Below are positions 8,471 to 17,099 of a stretch of 64,000 nt of DNA, piece after piece. The stretch's first letter is position 1. Each line of letters starts with the position of its first letter. The DNA lies in NCBI RefSeq assembly GCF_900103365.1, contig NZ_LT629703.1, forward strand, positions 6,310,501 to 6,374,500, given 5' to 3'. The position numbers were made by a program, and so were the translations under genes. This DNA comes from Afipia sp. GAS231. Lineage in GTDB: Bacteria; Pseudomonadota; Alphaproteobacteria; Rhizobiales; Xanthobacteraceae. Below the pieces are notes generated by a model. The model had not been told where the DNA came from, did no database searches, and saw nothing but the letters and a program-made list of their open reading frames with translations.

Positions 8471-9340
8471 TCAGGTTTCGTCGACGACGCCGTTCTTCAG
8501 CACGCCGACGCCTTCGGCCTCGACCTCGATGACGTCGCCGGGCTTGAGGTAGCGCGGCGGGTCGAACCGCGCGCCGGCGCCGGTGGGTGTGCCCGTCACG
8601 ATGACGTCGCCGGGCACCAGCGTGGTGAAGGTCGAGATGTAGCTGAGGAGATAGCGGAAGCCAAAAATCAAGCGACCGGTGCGGTCGTCCTGCCGGGTCT
8701 CGCCATTGACCTTGGTGGTCAGGTGAATGTCGGCGATCTGCGCCTCGTTGGTGTAGGGCACCAGCCACGGACCAAGGCTGCCGGTGGAGTCGAAATTCTT
8801 GCCCTGGGTGACGTTGAACTTGGCGTGCCGCACCCAGTCGCGGAGCGTGCCTTCGTTGCACAGCGTGATGGCGGCGATGTGATCCAGTGCGGCGCTTTCC
8901 TTGATGTGGCGGCCGGCCTTGCCGATCACGATCACCAGTTCGCCCTCGTAGTCGAGCTGCGACGACGCGCGCGGGCGGACCAGCGGCGTCTCGTGGCCGA
9001 CAAACGAGCGCGGCGTGCGCATGAACATGCTCGGGTATCTCGGCGCGTCCTGGCCGTCCTTGTATTCGGCATTGCGGTCCGGGTAGTTGACGCCGATGCA
9101 GATGATCTTTTCCGGCACCGGGATCGGCGGCTGCCAGGTGATCGCGTCGAGGGAATAATCCGGCCCGCGCTTTTCGGCATCTTCGATCAACTTTGGCAGG
9201 GCATTGGCCGCGATCGCTTCGCGCAGGGTCGGATAGTCGCGGCTGAAATGGGCGGAAAGATCGACGATGCCGGCTTTGACGACAGCGCCGTATTTGGTCG
9301 ACCCATTGACGGAGAAGGTGGCGAGACGATGTGAGGTCAT
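8471..9340 (-). CDS. hpaG: Fumarylacetoacetate hydrolase family protein, HpaG-like isomerase/decarboxylase
   Basis: This 289-residue protein has a short N-terminal region and one FAH catalytic domain, with the metal-binding stretch QLDYEGELVIVIGKAGR and downstream NEGTLRDWVRH and PWLVPYTNE blocks. In the homoprotocatechuate pathway HpaG decarboxylates and isomerises the 5-carboxymethyl intermediate to 2-oxohept-3-enedioate. E. coli HpaG is a fused two-domain protein of about 430 residues; this single-domain version may perform only one step or both. It lies 11 bp downstream of the orphan binding-protein gene and 28 bp upstream of the ThDP gene. Family is certain; the exact step is inferred from the operon. 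Confidence 0.8.
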   Translation of the reverse strand: MTSHRLATFSVNGSTKYGAVVKAGIVDLSAHFSRDYPTLREAIAANALPKLIEDAEKRGPDYSLDAITWQPPIPVPEKIICIGVNYPDRNAEYKDGQDAPRYPSMFMRTPRSFVGHETPLVRPRASSQLDYEGELVIVIGKAGRHIKESAALDHIAAITLCNEGTLRDWVRHAKFNVTQGKNFDSTGSLGPWLVPYTNEAQIADIHLTTKVNGETRQDDRTGRLIFGFRYLLSYISTFTTLVPGDVIVTGTPTGAGARFDPPRYLKPGDVIEVEAEGVGVLKNGVVDET

Positions 9341-9351
9341 GGGATGTCCAG

Positions 9352-10110
9352 TTAGCCCGGCTTCATGCCGCGTGCCTTGAGCGCGGCCGTGACGGTGGGA
9401 GTTGCCAGATACTCGATGAAGGCATAGGCGGCATCGTATTCCTTGACGTCGGCGGCGAGGGCCGCGATGAACACCAGTTCCTGTTGCAATTCGGCCGGGA
9501 ACGGCCCCACGAGTTCGACGCTGGGTGCGATCAGGACGTTGGTCAGGAATACGCCGAGCTCGGCCTCGCCGTTGGCGACCGCTGGAGCAATCTGCGGCGG
9601 ACCGGCCTGCGCCTTGGTCTTGGCCTTCATCTCGTCGGCAATGCCGAGGCGCTCGAACACTTTTGTTACATAGGCGCCGGCGGCACTCGCCGGCACCGAC
9701 GCAATCGAAGACGCGGCGAGCAGGGTCTTCTTCAACGCATCCGGTGTAGAGATATCGGGTTTCGGCGCACCGGCGCGGATGGCGACGCCATAGCCGACAT
9801 GCGCGAAGTCGATGGTCGGTAGCATGAAGCGGGCTTCGGGGACATCCTTGAAGACATCGACGGGAACGACAACGACATCGAACGGCGTGCCCGCGTTGAT
9901 CCGCGTGACGATGTTGGGCGTGGAGTCGAAAAGGATCGAAAGCGTGTGGCCGGTGACCTTCTCGAAAGTCGGCGTGAGTTCGTTGAGCAGAGCCGTCAGC
10001 GAGCCGCCCGCGATCACTTTGAGTTCTGCAGCTTGCAACGGAGATATGAGCGCCATAGCGAGAATCCCCGAGAGTGCGACAGATAGTCGTTTCAGCAACA
10101 GTCTGGTCAC
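9352..10110 (-). CDS. ModA-like periplasmic substrate-binding protein (orphan)
   Basis: The 252-residue protein starts with a cleavable Sec signal (MTRLLLKRLSVALSGILAMALISPLQAAE). The mature part (LKVIAGGSLTALLNELTPTFEKVTGH, then NIVTRINAGTPFDVVVVP) matches the periplasmic binding family that includes molybdate-binding ModA. No permease or ATPase gene accompanies it. It lies 27 bp after hpaD and 11 bp before the hpaG-like gene, so it is expressed with an aromatic catabolic operon. It may bind an aromatic acid or other anion for a transporter encoded elsewhere. Specificity cannot be assigned. Confidence 0.85.
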   Translation of the reverse strand: MTRLLLKRLSVALSGILAMALISPLQAAELKVIAGGSLTALLNELTPTFEKVTGHTLSILFDSTPNIVTRINAGTPFDVVVVPVDVFKDVPEARFMLPTIDFAHVGYGVAIRAGAPKPDISTPDALKKTLLAASSIASVPASAAGAYVTKVFERLGIADEMKAKTKAQAGPPQIAPAVANGEAELGVFLTNVLIAPSVELVGPFPAELQQELVFIAALAADVKEYDAAYAFIEYLATPTVTAALKARGMKPG

Positions 10111-10137
10111 GGCGCTTTTCCTTTGGTCAGACCCAGC

Positions 10138-11121
10138 CTAGTCCGCAATCGTGACATCGGCGACAAACGCCGGCTCGCGCACCGCCTGTCCCGTGAACGG
10201 CGAACCCTCTTCGAACCAGGAGCGCGGCGCGGGCGCGCCCCACAGTGTTTGACGGCGCGGGTCCTTCAGCGACCAGCGCAGCGGCTCGTGGTCGTGATCG
10301 CCTGTGAAGTAATCGCTGGTGTAGAGCTCGAGGCGGTGGCCGTCGGGATCCCTGACATAAAGAAAGAACGCGTTCGAAATGCCGTGGCGGCCGGGGCCAC
10401 GCTCGATGTTCTTCAGAAAGCCGCTGGAGGCCATGACGTCGCAGAGATGCAGGATGTTCATCGCCGTCGGCACCCAATAGGCAAAGTGGTGCAGGCGAGG
10501 ACCTTTTCCGTTGGTGATGGCGAAGTCGTGCACATTGCCCTTGCGGTGCATCCAGGCGGCGGCGATGCGCCCGTTCGGCCCGTCTTCCTCGCCGTACTCG
10601 GTCAAGCGGAAGCCGAGCCGCGCATAGAAGTCGACGGTGTTCTGCACTTCAGGCGAGAACACGTTGAAATGGTCGAGCCGCTGCGGGTGGCAGCCCTTGT
10701 AGAGGTCGTAGCGGCGCAACAGATGCGGGCGCTTTTCCATCGCGGCATAGAGTTCGAGCTGGAAGCCCAAGGGATCGGTGAACTGCAGCGTGCGGCCCTG
10801 GAACGGCTGCTCGGTGAAGGCGTAGGCGATGCCGTTCTCGGAGAAGAAGCTGGCGGCCTTGTCGAGATCGCCGTCGTTGCCGACCTTGAAGCCGAGGCGG
10901 TTGCAGGCCGCGACCGGCGCTTTCCGCAGCACCAGTGAGTGATGCTGATGTTCCTCGCTGCCGCGCAGGTAGACCGCGTTGTCGTCGCGATCCTCGACGT
11001 GGAGACCGACGGTGGTCTCGTAGAACGCCCGGCTCTTGTCCAGATCGACGACATCGAGTACGGCGTGGCTCGAGCGGATGATGTTGAAGGGGGGATCGAA
11101 GATGTGTGTCGGCACCGGCAT
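10138..11121 (-). CDS. hpaD: 3,4-dihydroxyphenylacetate 2,3-dioxygenase (VOC superfamily)
   Basis: This extradiol dioxygenase opens the ring of homoprotocatechuate to 5-carboxymethyl-2-hydroxymuconate semialdehyde. The 327-residue protein has two vicinal-oxygen-chelate domains. The likely metal ligands are His151 (RLDHFNVFSP), His211 or His212 (RLHHFAYWV) and Glu265 (GHRLELYTSDY), with the spacing of the Fe- or Mn-dependent HPCD/MndD type rather than the E. coli HpaD type. The C-terminal GDHDHEPLRWSL region also fits. It is separated from upstream hpaE by a 125-bp gap holding a palindromic repeat. Confidence 0.9.
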   Translation of the reverse strand: MPVPTHIFDPPFNIIRSSHAVLDVVDLDKSRAFYETTVGLHVEDRDDNAVYLRGSEEHQHHSLVLRKAPVAACNRLGFKVGNDGDLDKAASFFSENGIAYAFTEQPFQGRTLQFTDPLGFQLELYAAMEKRPHLLRRYDLYKGCHPQRLDHFNVFSPEVQNTVDFYARLGFRLTEYGEEDGPNGRIAAAWMHRKGNVHDFAITNGKGPRLHHFAYWVPTAMNILHLCDVMASSGFLKNIERGPGRHGISNAFFLYVRDPDGHRLELYTSDYFTGDHDHEPLRWSLKDPRRQTLWGAPAPRSWFEEGSPFTGQAVREPAFVADVTIAD

Positions 11122-11143
11122 AGGCGTTCCCTTGTTTGGCTTT

Positions 11144-11240
11144 CGTCATTCCGGGGCGATGCGAAGCATCGAACCCGGAATCTCGAGGTTCTCAGATGCG
11201 CAATTGCGCATCGTAGTTCGCTTCGCGCCCCGGAACGACG
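11144..11240. repeat. Palindromic intergenic repeat, family C, inside the hpa operon
   Basis: The outer arms CGTCATTCCGGGGCG (from 11144) and CGCCCCGGAACGACG (to 11240) are inverted copies with one mismatch. A nested pair GATGCGCAATTGCGCATC sits near 11195-11212. The element fills the gap between hpaE and hpaD and could form a strong hairpin in the operon mRNA, stabilising the upstream part or lowering downstream expression. Confidence 0.75.
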
Positions 11241-11246
11241 ATGCGT

Positions 11247-12785
11247 TTACATTCCCAGTTTCTGAATCTTGTGCGTCCCGCGCGCCAGCGAGACGTGTTT
11301 GGTTTCCATGTAGAAGTCGAACGAGTAGTCGCCGCCGTCGCGGCCGATGCCTGATGATTTCATGCCGCCGAACGGCGTCGGCAGGTGGCGGACGTTTTCC
11401 GAGTTGAGCCAGATCATGCCGGCTTCCAGCGCGTCGGCGACGCGCAGCGCGCGGCCCATGTCGCCGGTCCAGACGTAACCGGTGAGGCCATACTGCACGC
11501 CATTGGCGATCTCGATCGCGTCGTTCTCGTCCTTGAACGGGATCACGGTCAGGAACGGGCCGAACACTTCCTCCTGCGCTACCCGCATGTTCGGATGTGC
11601 GCCGGTGACCAGCGTCGGCTCTACGTAGTGCCCGCCGCCGGGGCCGTCATGCGGTCGGCCGCCGACGGCGATGGTGGCGCCGTCCTGGCGGGCGATGTCG
11701 AAATAGCTGCAGACCTTGGCCAGATGCCGCTCGTGGATCAGCGGTCCGATTTCGGTGGCGGGATCCAGCGGATGCCCGACCTTCAGCGCCTTCACCCGTG
11801 CGGTGAGCTTTTCGATGAATTTGTCGGCGATGCCCTGCTGGACCAGCAACCGGCTGGACGAGGTGCAGCGCTCGCCGTTCAGCGAGTAGATCATGAAGAC
11901 GACCGCATCGAGCGCGCGATCGAGATCGGCGTCGTCGAACACGATGACGGGATTCTTGCCGCCGAGCTCGAAATGCACCCGCTTCAGGGTCGGCGCGCCC
12001 TGCGCCATGATCGCCGAACCCGTCGAACTCTCGCCGACGAAGCCGATGGCCTTGATCGCGGGGTGCTCGGTCAAGGCCTTGCCGGCTTCCTCGCCGAAGC
12101 CGTGCACGGTATTGAGCACGCCATCGGGCAGGCCGGCCTGCTTGGCGAGCTTTGTCAGCAGGTCCGCGGTCACCGGCGACCATTCCGCCGGCTTGTGCAC
12201 GACGGTGCAACCGGCCGCCAGCGCCGGGGCGATCTTCCAGGTCGACAGCATGAACGGCGTGTTCCACGGCGTGATGACGCCGACCGGGCCGATCGGCACC
12301 CGGGTCGAGATGTTCCAGTGCTCGTCGCTCGGCGTGCTGAGGCCGTCGCGCGCCTCGGCGCATTTGTCGGCGAAGAAGCGGAAATTCTCGGCGGCCCGGA
12401 TCGCGGCCTTGGCCATGAAGCGGTGGGCCTGGCCGGTGTCGATGCATTCGAGCACGGCGATGTCGTCGGCATTGTCCTCGATCGCATCGGCGACGCGGTG
12501 CAGCAATTTCTTGCGCGCCGTCGCGGGCATGTCGCGCCACGACTTGAAGGCACGGCTGGCGGCGGTCGCGGCGCGGTCGATGTCCTCGGCGTTGCCGCGG
12601 GCGACGGTCGCCAGCGCGGAGGTGCCGTCGACCGGGGACTTGGTCTCGAAGGTCTGGCCAGAAACCGACGGCACGCTCTTGCCGTCGATCATGTGGTTGA
12701 TGCCCTCGGCCGCCAATTTGACGAGCAGGGGGCCGACGCGGTCGCGGTTGGCCTTGAAGGCGTCCTTCGGTGTCACTTTATCCAT
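11247..12785 (-). CDS. hpaE: 5-carboxymethyl-2-hydroxymuconate semialdehyde dehydrogenase
   Basis: This 512-residue aldehyde dehydrogenase has general base Glu273 (VHFELGGKNP) and catalytic Cys307 (SLNGERCTSSSR). Cofactor-binding segments are IGPVGVITPWNTPFM and FVGESSTGSAIM. HpaE oxidises the ring-cleavage semialdehyde to the dicarboxylate using NAD. The assignment among aldehyde dehydrogenases rests on its position between hpaF and hpaD. Its start overlaps the end of hpaF by 8 bp, implying translational coupling. Confidence 0.92.
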   Translation of the reverse strand: MDKVTPKDAFKANRDRVGPLLVKLAAEGINHMIDGKSVPSVSGQTFETKSPVDGTSALATVARGNAEDIDRAATAASRAFKSWRDMPATARKKLLHRVADAIEDNADDIAVLECIDTGQAHRFMAKAAIRAAENFRFFADKCAEARDGLSTPSDEHWNISTRVPIGPVGVITPWNTPFMLSTWKIAPALAAGCTVVHKPAEWSPVTADLLTKLAKQAGLPDGVLNTVHGFGEEAGKALTEHPAIKAIGFVGESSTGSAIMAQGAPTLKRVHFELGGKNPVIVFDDADLDRALDAVVFMIYSLNGERCTSSSRLLVQQGIADKFIEKLTARVKALKVGHPLDPATEIGPLIHERHLAKVCSYFDIARQDGATIAVGGRPHDGPGGGHYVEPTLVTGAHPNMRVAQEEVFGPFLTVIPFKDENDAIEIANGVQYGLTGYVWTGDMGRALRVADALEAGMIWLNSENVRHLPTPFGGMKSSGIGRDGGDYSFDFYMETKHVSLARGTHKIQKLGM

Positions 12786-13176
12786 GGGCGGTCTCCACTT
12801 TCAGAGCTTCGTGGATGTTGTTGCGTTTCCAGCTGGTTTCCTTGCCGTTGATCTGCATGTCGAACGACAGCGCGAACTTCGAGTTCGCAAACACCGGATC
12901 AAGATAGGCCGACAAGGCCTTGAAAATATGTTCGCCGGCCTTTTGCCTTGTAGCGAGGTCGCGGCCCTCGCCGAGCCGCAGCACCATGTCGAGAAAGCCG
13001 AAGTTGCTGCGGCCATCGGCGATCGCATAGTGCTCGCATCTGATGGCGCGGACGCGGATGCCGCCGAGCGGGAAGATCCCGGTCGCAACCGCTTCCTTGC
13101 GCACCAGTTCCACCACCGCGCCCATGTCGACGCGGCCGTCGAGATTGGCTGAATATTCAATCGTGAAGTGCGGCAT
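12778..13176 (-). CDS. hpaF: 5-carboxymethyl-2-hydroxymuconate delta-isomerase
   Basis: This 132-residue protein begins MPHFTIEYSANLDG. As in other tautomerase-superfamily isomerases, removal of Met exposes catalytic Pro1. It converts 5-carboxymethyl-2-hydroxymuconate to its oxo isomer before decarboxylation. Length matches the family (about 126 residues in E. coli). It lies 30 bp after hpaH and overlaps hpaE by 8 bp. Confidence 0.92.
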   Translation of the reverse strand: MPHFTIEYSANLDGRVDMGAVVELVRKEAVATGIFPLGGIRVRAIRCEHYAIADGRSNFGFLDMVLRLGEGRDLATRQKAGEHIFKALSAYLDPVFANSKFALSFDMQINGKETSWKRNNIHEALKVETAHG

Positions 13177-13206
13177 GTTGGGGGTGCTCCCGCGATTGCT
13201 AAAGTG

Positions 13207-14013
13207 TCAGGCGAAGTAGCAGCTCACCGAGCCGTAGGCGCCGTAATCGGCCTGGATGGTGTCGCCCTTCTTGGTCTCGATCGGGCGGATGAACGATCCC
13301 GCCAGCACCACCTGGCCGGCCTCCAGCGCCAATCCATTGGGGGCGATCTTGTTGGCGAGCCAGGCCACGGCGGTCGCAGGATGATTGAGCACGCCGGCCG
13401 CCAGCCCGGTTTCTTCCAACTGGCCGTTGCGATAGCAGAGCGCGCCGATCCAGCGCAGGTCGGCATCCCCGGGGCGGATCGGGCGGCCGCCGAGCACGAT
13501 GCCGGCATTGGCGGCGTTGTCGGCGATGGTATCGAAGATCTTTCGGGTGGCCTTGGTCTGCGGATCGACCCGCTCGACCCTGGTGTCGAGGATCTCCAGC
13601 GCGGGCACCACGAAGTCGGTGGCGTTGAGCACGTCGAATAGCGTGCAGTCGGGTCCGGACAGCCGCGACTTCATCACGAAGGCCAGTTCGGCCTCGACGC
13701 GGGTGGCGATGAAGCGTTCTGATGGCACCAGCCCGCCATCGGCAAAGAACATGTCGTCGAGCAGGATGCCGGAATCCGGCTCGCCGATATTGAGTGCGCT
13801 TTGCATCGCCTTCGAGGTCAGGCCGATCTTGTGGCCCTTGACGGTTCGGCCCTGGGCAATCTTCATGTCGACCCACGCCTTCTGAATGGCGTAGGAATCC
13901 TCGATCGTTATGCCGGGGTGTTCGAGCGAAATCTGGCGGATCTGGGTGCGGGTCTTCTCGGCATGGTCGAGTCGTTCGGCGGCGCTGCGGATTTGGTCTC
14001 TGGAAAGGGTCAT
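13207..14013 (-). CDS. hpaH: 2-oxo-hept-4-ene-1,7-dioate hydratase
   Basis: This 268-residue protein ([27 protein letters not shown]) belongs to the hydratase/decarboxylase family of HpaH, MhpD and DmpE. The conserved blocks [25 protein letters not shown] and [10 protein letters not shown] carry the metal-binding glutamates. It hydrates the dienoate to 2,4-dihydroxyhept-2-enedioate, the substrate of the final aldolase. The frame extends 17 codons further to 14064, but ATG 14013 matches the family start and leaves the palindromic operator candidate upstream. It is the first gene of the seven-gene operon. Confidence 0.92.
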   Translation of the reverse strand: MTLSRDQIRSAAERLDHAEKTRTQIRQISLEHPGITIEDSYAIQKAWVDMKIAQGRTVKGHKIGLTSKAMQSALNIGEPDSGILLDDMFFADGGLVPSERFIATRVEAELAFVMKSRLSGPDCTLFDVLNATDFVVPALEILDTRVERVDPQTKATRKIFDTIADNAANAGIVLGGRPIRPGDADLRWIGALCYRNGQLEETGLAAGVLNHPATAVAWLANKIAPNGLALEAGQVVLAGSFIRPIETKKGDTIQADYGAYGSVSCYFA

Positions 14014-14057
14014 GTGCGTCCGCCGTGCGTTCGGCAAAAAGGGGTGCTGGAATTTGA

Positions 14058-14069
14058 TTAACATGTTAA
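14058..14069. promoter_or_regulatory. Candidate HpaR operator in the hpaH/hpaR divergent region
   Basis: TTAACATGTTAA is a perfect 12-bp palindrome in the 144-bp gap between hpaH and the MarR-type gene. On the minus strand, a possible TTGCCT (-35) and TAATCA (-10) with a 17-bp spacer place the palindrome within the core promoter of hpaH, a good position for repression. MarR-family dimers usually bind short palindromes like this. The function is inferred. Confidence 0.5.
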
Positions 14070-14157
14070 GGGTATCCAGGCAAACCGATTTGATGCTTGC
14101 TGCACCGCAAAATTTTTTCTCTCTCGACCAACGGTTTGCGATGGTGGACGACTAGCA

Positions 14158-14694
14158 ATGGCAGACAAGAAATTGCGGAACGGGTCGCGTTCGAATTCCA
14201 CCGAAGCAGCGGAGAGCCGCCGCGCGCCGATGCGGGAATTCTCCAGGTCACTGCCGATGTCGTTGCTGCGCGCACGCGAAGCGGTGATGCGGCAGTTCCG
14301 GCCGTCGCTGCGCAACCATGGTCTGACCGAGCAGCAATGGCGGATCCTGCGCGCCTTGACCGCGGTGGAAACCATCGAGGTCACCGAACTCGCGCGTACC
14401 GCCTTCCTGTTGGGGCCGAGCCTGTCGCGAATCCTGCGCGACCTCGAAGCGCGGCACCTGATCGAGCGCCGTACCGCAAAGGACGATCTGCGCCGCGGCG
14501 TGGTGTCGATCTCGCCCAAGGGTTTGAAGTTGATCGAGGCGGTGGCGCCGAACTCCGAAGCGATCTACGCCGAAATCACCAATCGCTTTGGCGCCCGTAA
14601 GCTTGCCGAACTGCAGGACATGCTGAGCGTGCTGGAGCGTAGCTTAGCTGCGATGGAAGTCGCAGGTGAGGGCGGTGGCGAGGAAGAAGAGTAA
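14158..14694 (+). CDS. hpaR: MarR-family transcriptional regulator of the homoprotocatechuate operon
   Basis: This 178-residue protein has the MarR winged-helix core: SLPMSLLRAREAVMRQFRPSLRNHGLTEQQWRIL, the recognition helix ARTAFLLGPSLSRILRDLEARHLIER and the wing TAKDDLRRGVVSISPKG. Family HpaR proteins repress the meta-cleavage genes and are released by hydroxyphenylacetate-type compounds. Divergence from hpaH and the palindrome between them support this role. An extra basic and polar N-terminus of about 25 residues precedes the core, and the C-terminus ends in an acidic EGGGEEEE tail. Confidence 0.88.
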   Translation: MADKKLRNGSRSNSTEAAESRRAPMREFSRSLPMSLLRAREAVMRQFRPSLRNHGLTEQQWRILRALTAVETIEVTELARTAFLLGPSLSRILRDLEARHLIERRTAKDDLRRGVVSISPKGLKLIEAVAPNSEAIYAEITNRFGARKLAELQDMLSVLERSLAAMEVAGEGGGEEEE

Positions 14695-14988
14695 AGACAA
14701 ATTTGCATGATGCCGGGCCCCGGGATGCATAGCTTGCCCCGCTGCACTGTCTTTGAGCAGTAAAAGCCGCCACTACCGTAGAGAAACCAGGGAATAAGCC
14801 GGCCCGGGCGGCGTTCATCATCTTTGATGCTCGCATTGAGCGATGGATATCGGCTGTTAGTCGTACTCACCGCGATATCAATTTACTCGGGACGCGAGAA
14901 TCCGTAAGTACGCATCCGGTTAGCGTCCGGTGAGGACTGCCAAAACCAAGAAAGGCCGACGACGAAGCCCGGCCTCAGGGAGGATTGG

Positions 14989-16134
14989 ATGAAGCTTACG
15001 AGACGCGATTTCGCGGCCGGCATTGTTGCCGGTATTGCTGCACCCCACATTTTGACCAGCGCACGGGCGCAGGGCGCCACCATCAAGATCGGCATGTGCG
15101 CGCCGGTGACCGGCCCGGCCGCTGAATCCGGCGGATATGCCATCAAGGGCGCCAAACTCGCGCTCGAAGCCGTCAACAAGGCCGGCGGCGTTCTCGGCAA
15201 ACAGCTCGAGCTGATCGTCGAGGACGACCAGACCACCAATCCCGGCATCGTGCTGGCGTTCTCCAAGCTGGCGGCCCAGTCCGACATCGTCGGCTTCCTC
15301 GGTTCGATCCGCTCGACCCAGGTTCACGCCATGGCGCCCGACGTCATCAAGCTCGGCAAGCCGGTCATGATCGGCGGTACCGATCCGAACCTGACCCATA
15401 TGGGCAATCAGTGGCTGTTCCGTTTCCGCCCCAATGACAGCTATTCGGGCCGCGTGATCGCCGATTACGGCGTCAACACGCTGGGCAAGAAGAAGTGGGC
15501 CGTGCTGCATTCGACCGATGCGTTCGGCACCGCCGGCGGCAAGGCGCTGACGGCGGCCCTTGAAAAGCTCGGCGCACCCGCGGTTCTGGATCAGGGCTAC
15601 GCCAACCAGAGCCAGGACTTCACCCCGGTCGTGCTCGCGATCAAGCAGTCCGGCGCCGAAATTCTCGGTTCCTACTTCACCTTCGAAAACGATCTCGGCA
15701 TCTTTGCCCGGCAGTTGCGCCAGCTCGGCGTCAATATTCCCTGGGTCGGTTCGCCCTCGATCGTCAACATCACGGCGCTGAAGCTCGCCGGTCCCGCGCT
15801 GTACAACACCTATGGCGTGGCCGACTACGCCGAGGATTCCAGCGAGGGATCGAAGGCGTTCGGCAAGCTCTACCGCGACGCCGTCAAGGTCGCGCCCGAC
15901 AACCAGAGCTCCTGGCCCTACGACGCAATCAACGTGCTCGCGGCCGCGATCAACAAGGCCGGCTCCACCGATGCGACCAAGATCCGCGAGGCGATCCTGG
16001 CCACCAAGAAGTTCCCGGGGGCCGAGGGCGAATACAATTTCGACCAGAACGGCGACGGGCTTCACGGCTACAACATCGTGAAGAACGAAAAGGGCAACAT
16101 CGTCTTCGACAAGCACATCGAGTTCAACGATTGA
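14989..16134 (+). CDS. HAAT-family (LivK-like) ABC substrate-binding protein
   Basis: This 381-residue periplasmic protein has a Tat-type leader (MKLTRRDFAAGIVAGIAAPH...ARAQG). The following type I binding-protein fold (ATIKIGMCAPVTGPAAESGG) is of the branched-chain amino acid/amide family, in which many rhizobial members bind aromatic acids or amides instead. A strong AGGGAGGAT ribosome-binding site precedes the ATG. It heads a four-gene importer operon next to the hpa cluster, so an aromatic or dicarboxylic substrate is plausible but unproven. About 290 bp of upstream sequence carries no gene and presumably holds the promoter. Confidence 0.9.
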   Translation: MKLTRRDFAAGIVAGIAAPHILTSARAQGATIKIGMCAPVTGPAAESGGYAIKGAKLALEAVNKAGGVLGKQLELIVEDDQTTNPGIVLAFSKLAAQSDIVGFLGSIRSTQVHAMAPDVIKLGKPVMIGGTDPNLTHMGNQWLFRFRPNDSYSGRVIADYGVNTLGKKKWAVLHSTDAFGTAGGKALTAALEKLGAPAVLDQGYANQSQDFTPVVLAIKQSGAEILGSYFTFENDLGIFARQLRQLGVNIPWVGSPSIVNITALKLAGPALYNTYGVADYAEDSSEGSKAFGKLYRDAVKVAPDNQSSWPYDAINVLAAAINKAGSTDATKIREAILATKKFPGAEGEYNFDQNGDGLHGYNIVKNEKGNIVFDKHIEFND

Positions 16135-16138
16135 TGTG

Positions 16139-16182
16139 AGTTCGGCCTCTCCGGTTTCGCCGGGGAGGCCGAAGCTTTTTTG
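16139..16182 (+). terminator. Hairpin with T-run between binding-protein and permease genes
   Basis: TTCGGCCTCTCCGG pairs with CCGGGGAGGCCGAA across a short tttcg loop, followed by GCTTTTTT. This has the form of an intrinsic terminator and begins 5 bp after the binding-protein stop. Because the permease and ATPase genes follow in the same direction, it probably acts as a partial terminator that makes the binding protein more abundant than the membrane parts. Confidence 0.8.
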
Positions 16183-16226
16183 TCGAGCCTTTTTGTCGAA
16201 CTGTTTCTCTCAACCGATCGCGTGTC

Positions 16227-17099
16227 ATGGATCTCGTCCTACAACTGCTCTTTACCGGCATCGGCATCGGCGCCGTCTATGCGCTGGTCGCGCTAGGCAT
16301 CGTCCTGATTTTCCGCGCCACCAACGTAGTGAATTTCGCGCAAGGCGAGTTCTCGATGGTCGCCGCCTATCTGATGGTGGTCGCCATCGAGTTCGGCGCG
16401 CCTTACTGGCTGGCGTTTCTGGCCGCGCTGGCCGGCATGGCGCTGCTCGGCGTGATCTTCAATCTCGGGGTTTACTACCCCTTGCGTCATCGATCCTTTC
16501 TCCCCGTCATCATCGCGACCATCGGCGCCTCGATCCTGCTCGCCAACTCCGTGCTTGCGATCTACGGCCCGCAGCCGCAGGTGCTGCCGGGCTGGTTCGA
16601 AACCCCCGGCATCCAGCTTGGGCCGGTTTATCTCGACAGCCAGTACCTGCTGATCATCGCAGTGACCGTCGCGCTCGTGTTCTTCAACTACTGGTTCTTC
16701 GAAAAGACCATGCTCGGCAAGAAATTGCAGGCGACGTCGCAGGACAAGGAGATGGCCTCGCTGCTCGGCATTTCCGTCTCGGCCATGATCATGATCACCT
16801 TCATCTATTCGGCCGTGCTCGGCGGCCTTGCCGGCGTCCTCGTGGCGCCCGTGCTGTTCGTCTCGATCCAGATGGGCTCGACGATTGCGCTGAAGGCTTT
16901 TGCCGCCACCATCATCGGCGGCTTCGGTGACGTCGCCGGCGCCATCATCGGCGGACTTTCGCTCGGCATTATCGAGACTTTCGGTGCGGCTTATATCTCC
17001 GTGCCCTACAAGGACGCCTTCGCGTTCCTGGCGCTGGTGCTGTTTTTGATCATCCGGCCGCAGGGCATCTTCGGCGAACGTGTCGCGGAGAAAGCATGA
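16227..17099 (+). CDS. LivH-like ABC transporter permease
   Basis: This 290-residue integral membrane protein begins MDLVLQLLFTGIGIGAVYALVALGIVLIFRATNVVNFAQGEFSM, the conserved LivH start. It has about eight membrane segments and the cytoplasmic coupling loop near AFAATIIGGFGDVAGAIIGG. It forms half of the importer channel. Its stop overlaps the start of the next gene by 4 bp (ATGA). Confidence 0.92.
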   Translation: MDLVLQLLFTGIGIGAVYALVALGIVLIFRATNVVNFAQGEFSMVAAYLMVVAIEFGAPYWLAFLAALAGMALLGVIFNLGVYYPLRHRSFLPVIIATIGASILLANSVLAIYGPQPQVLPGWFETPGIQLGPVYLDSQYLLIIAVTVALVFFNYWFFEKTMLGKKLQATSQDKEMASLLGISVSAMIMITFIYSAVLGGLAGVLVAPVLFVSIQMGSTIALKAFAATIIGGFGDVAGAIIGGLSLGIIETFGAAYISVPYKDAFAFLALVLFLIIRPQGIFGERVAEKA

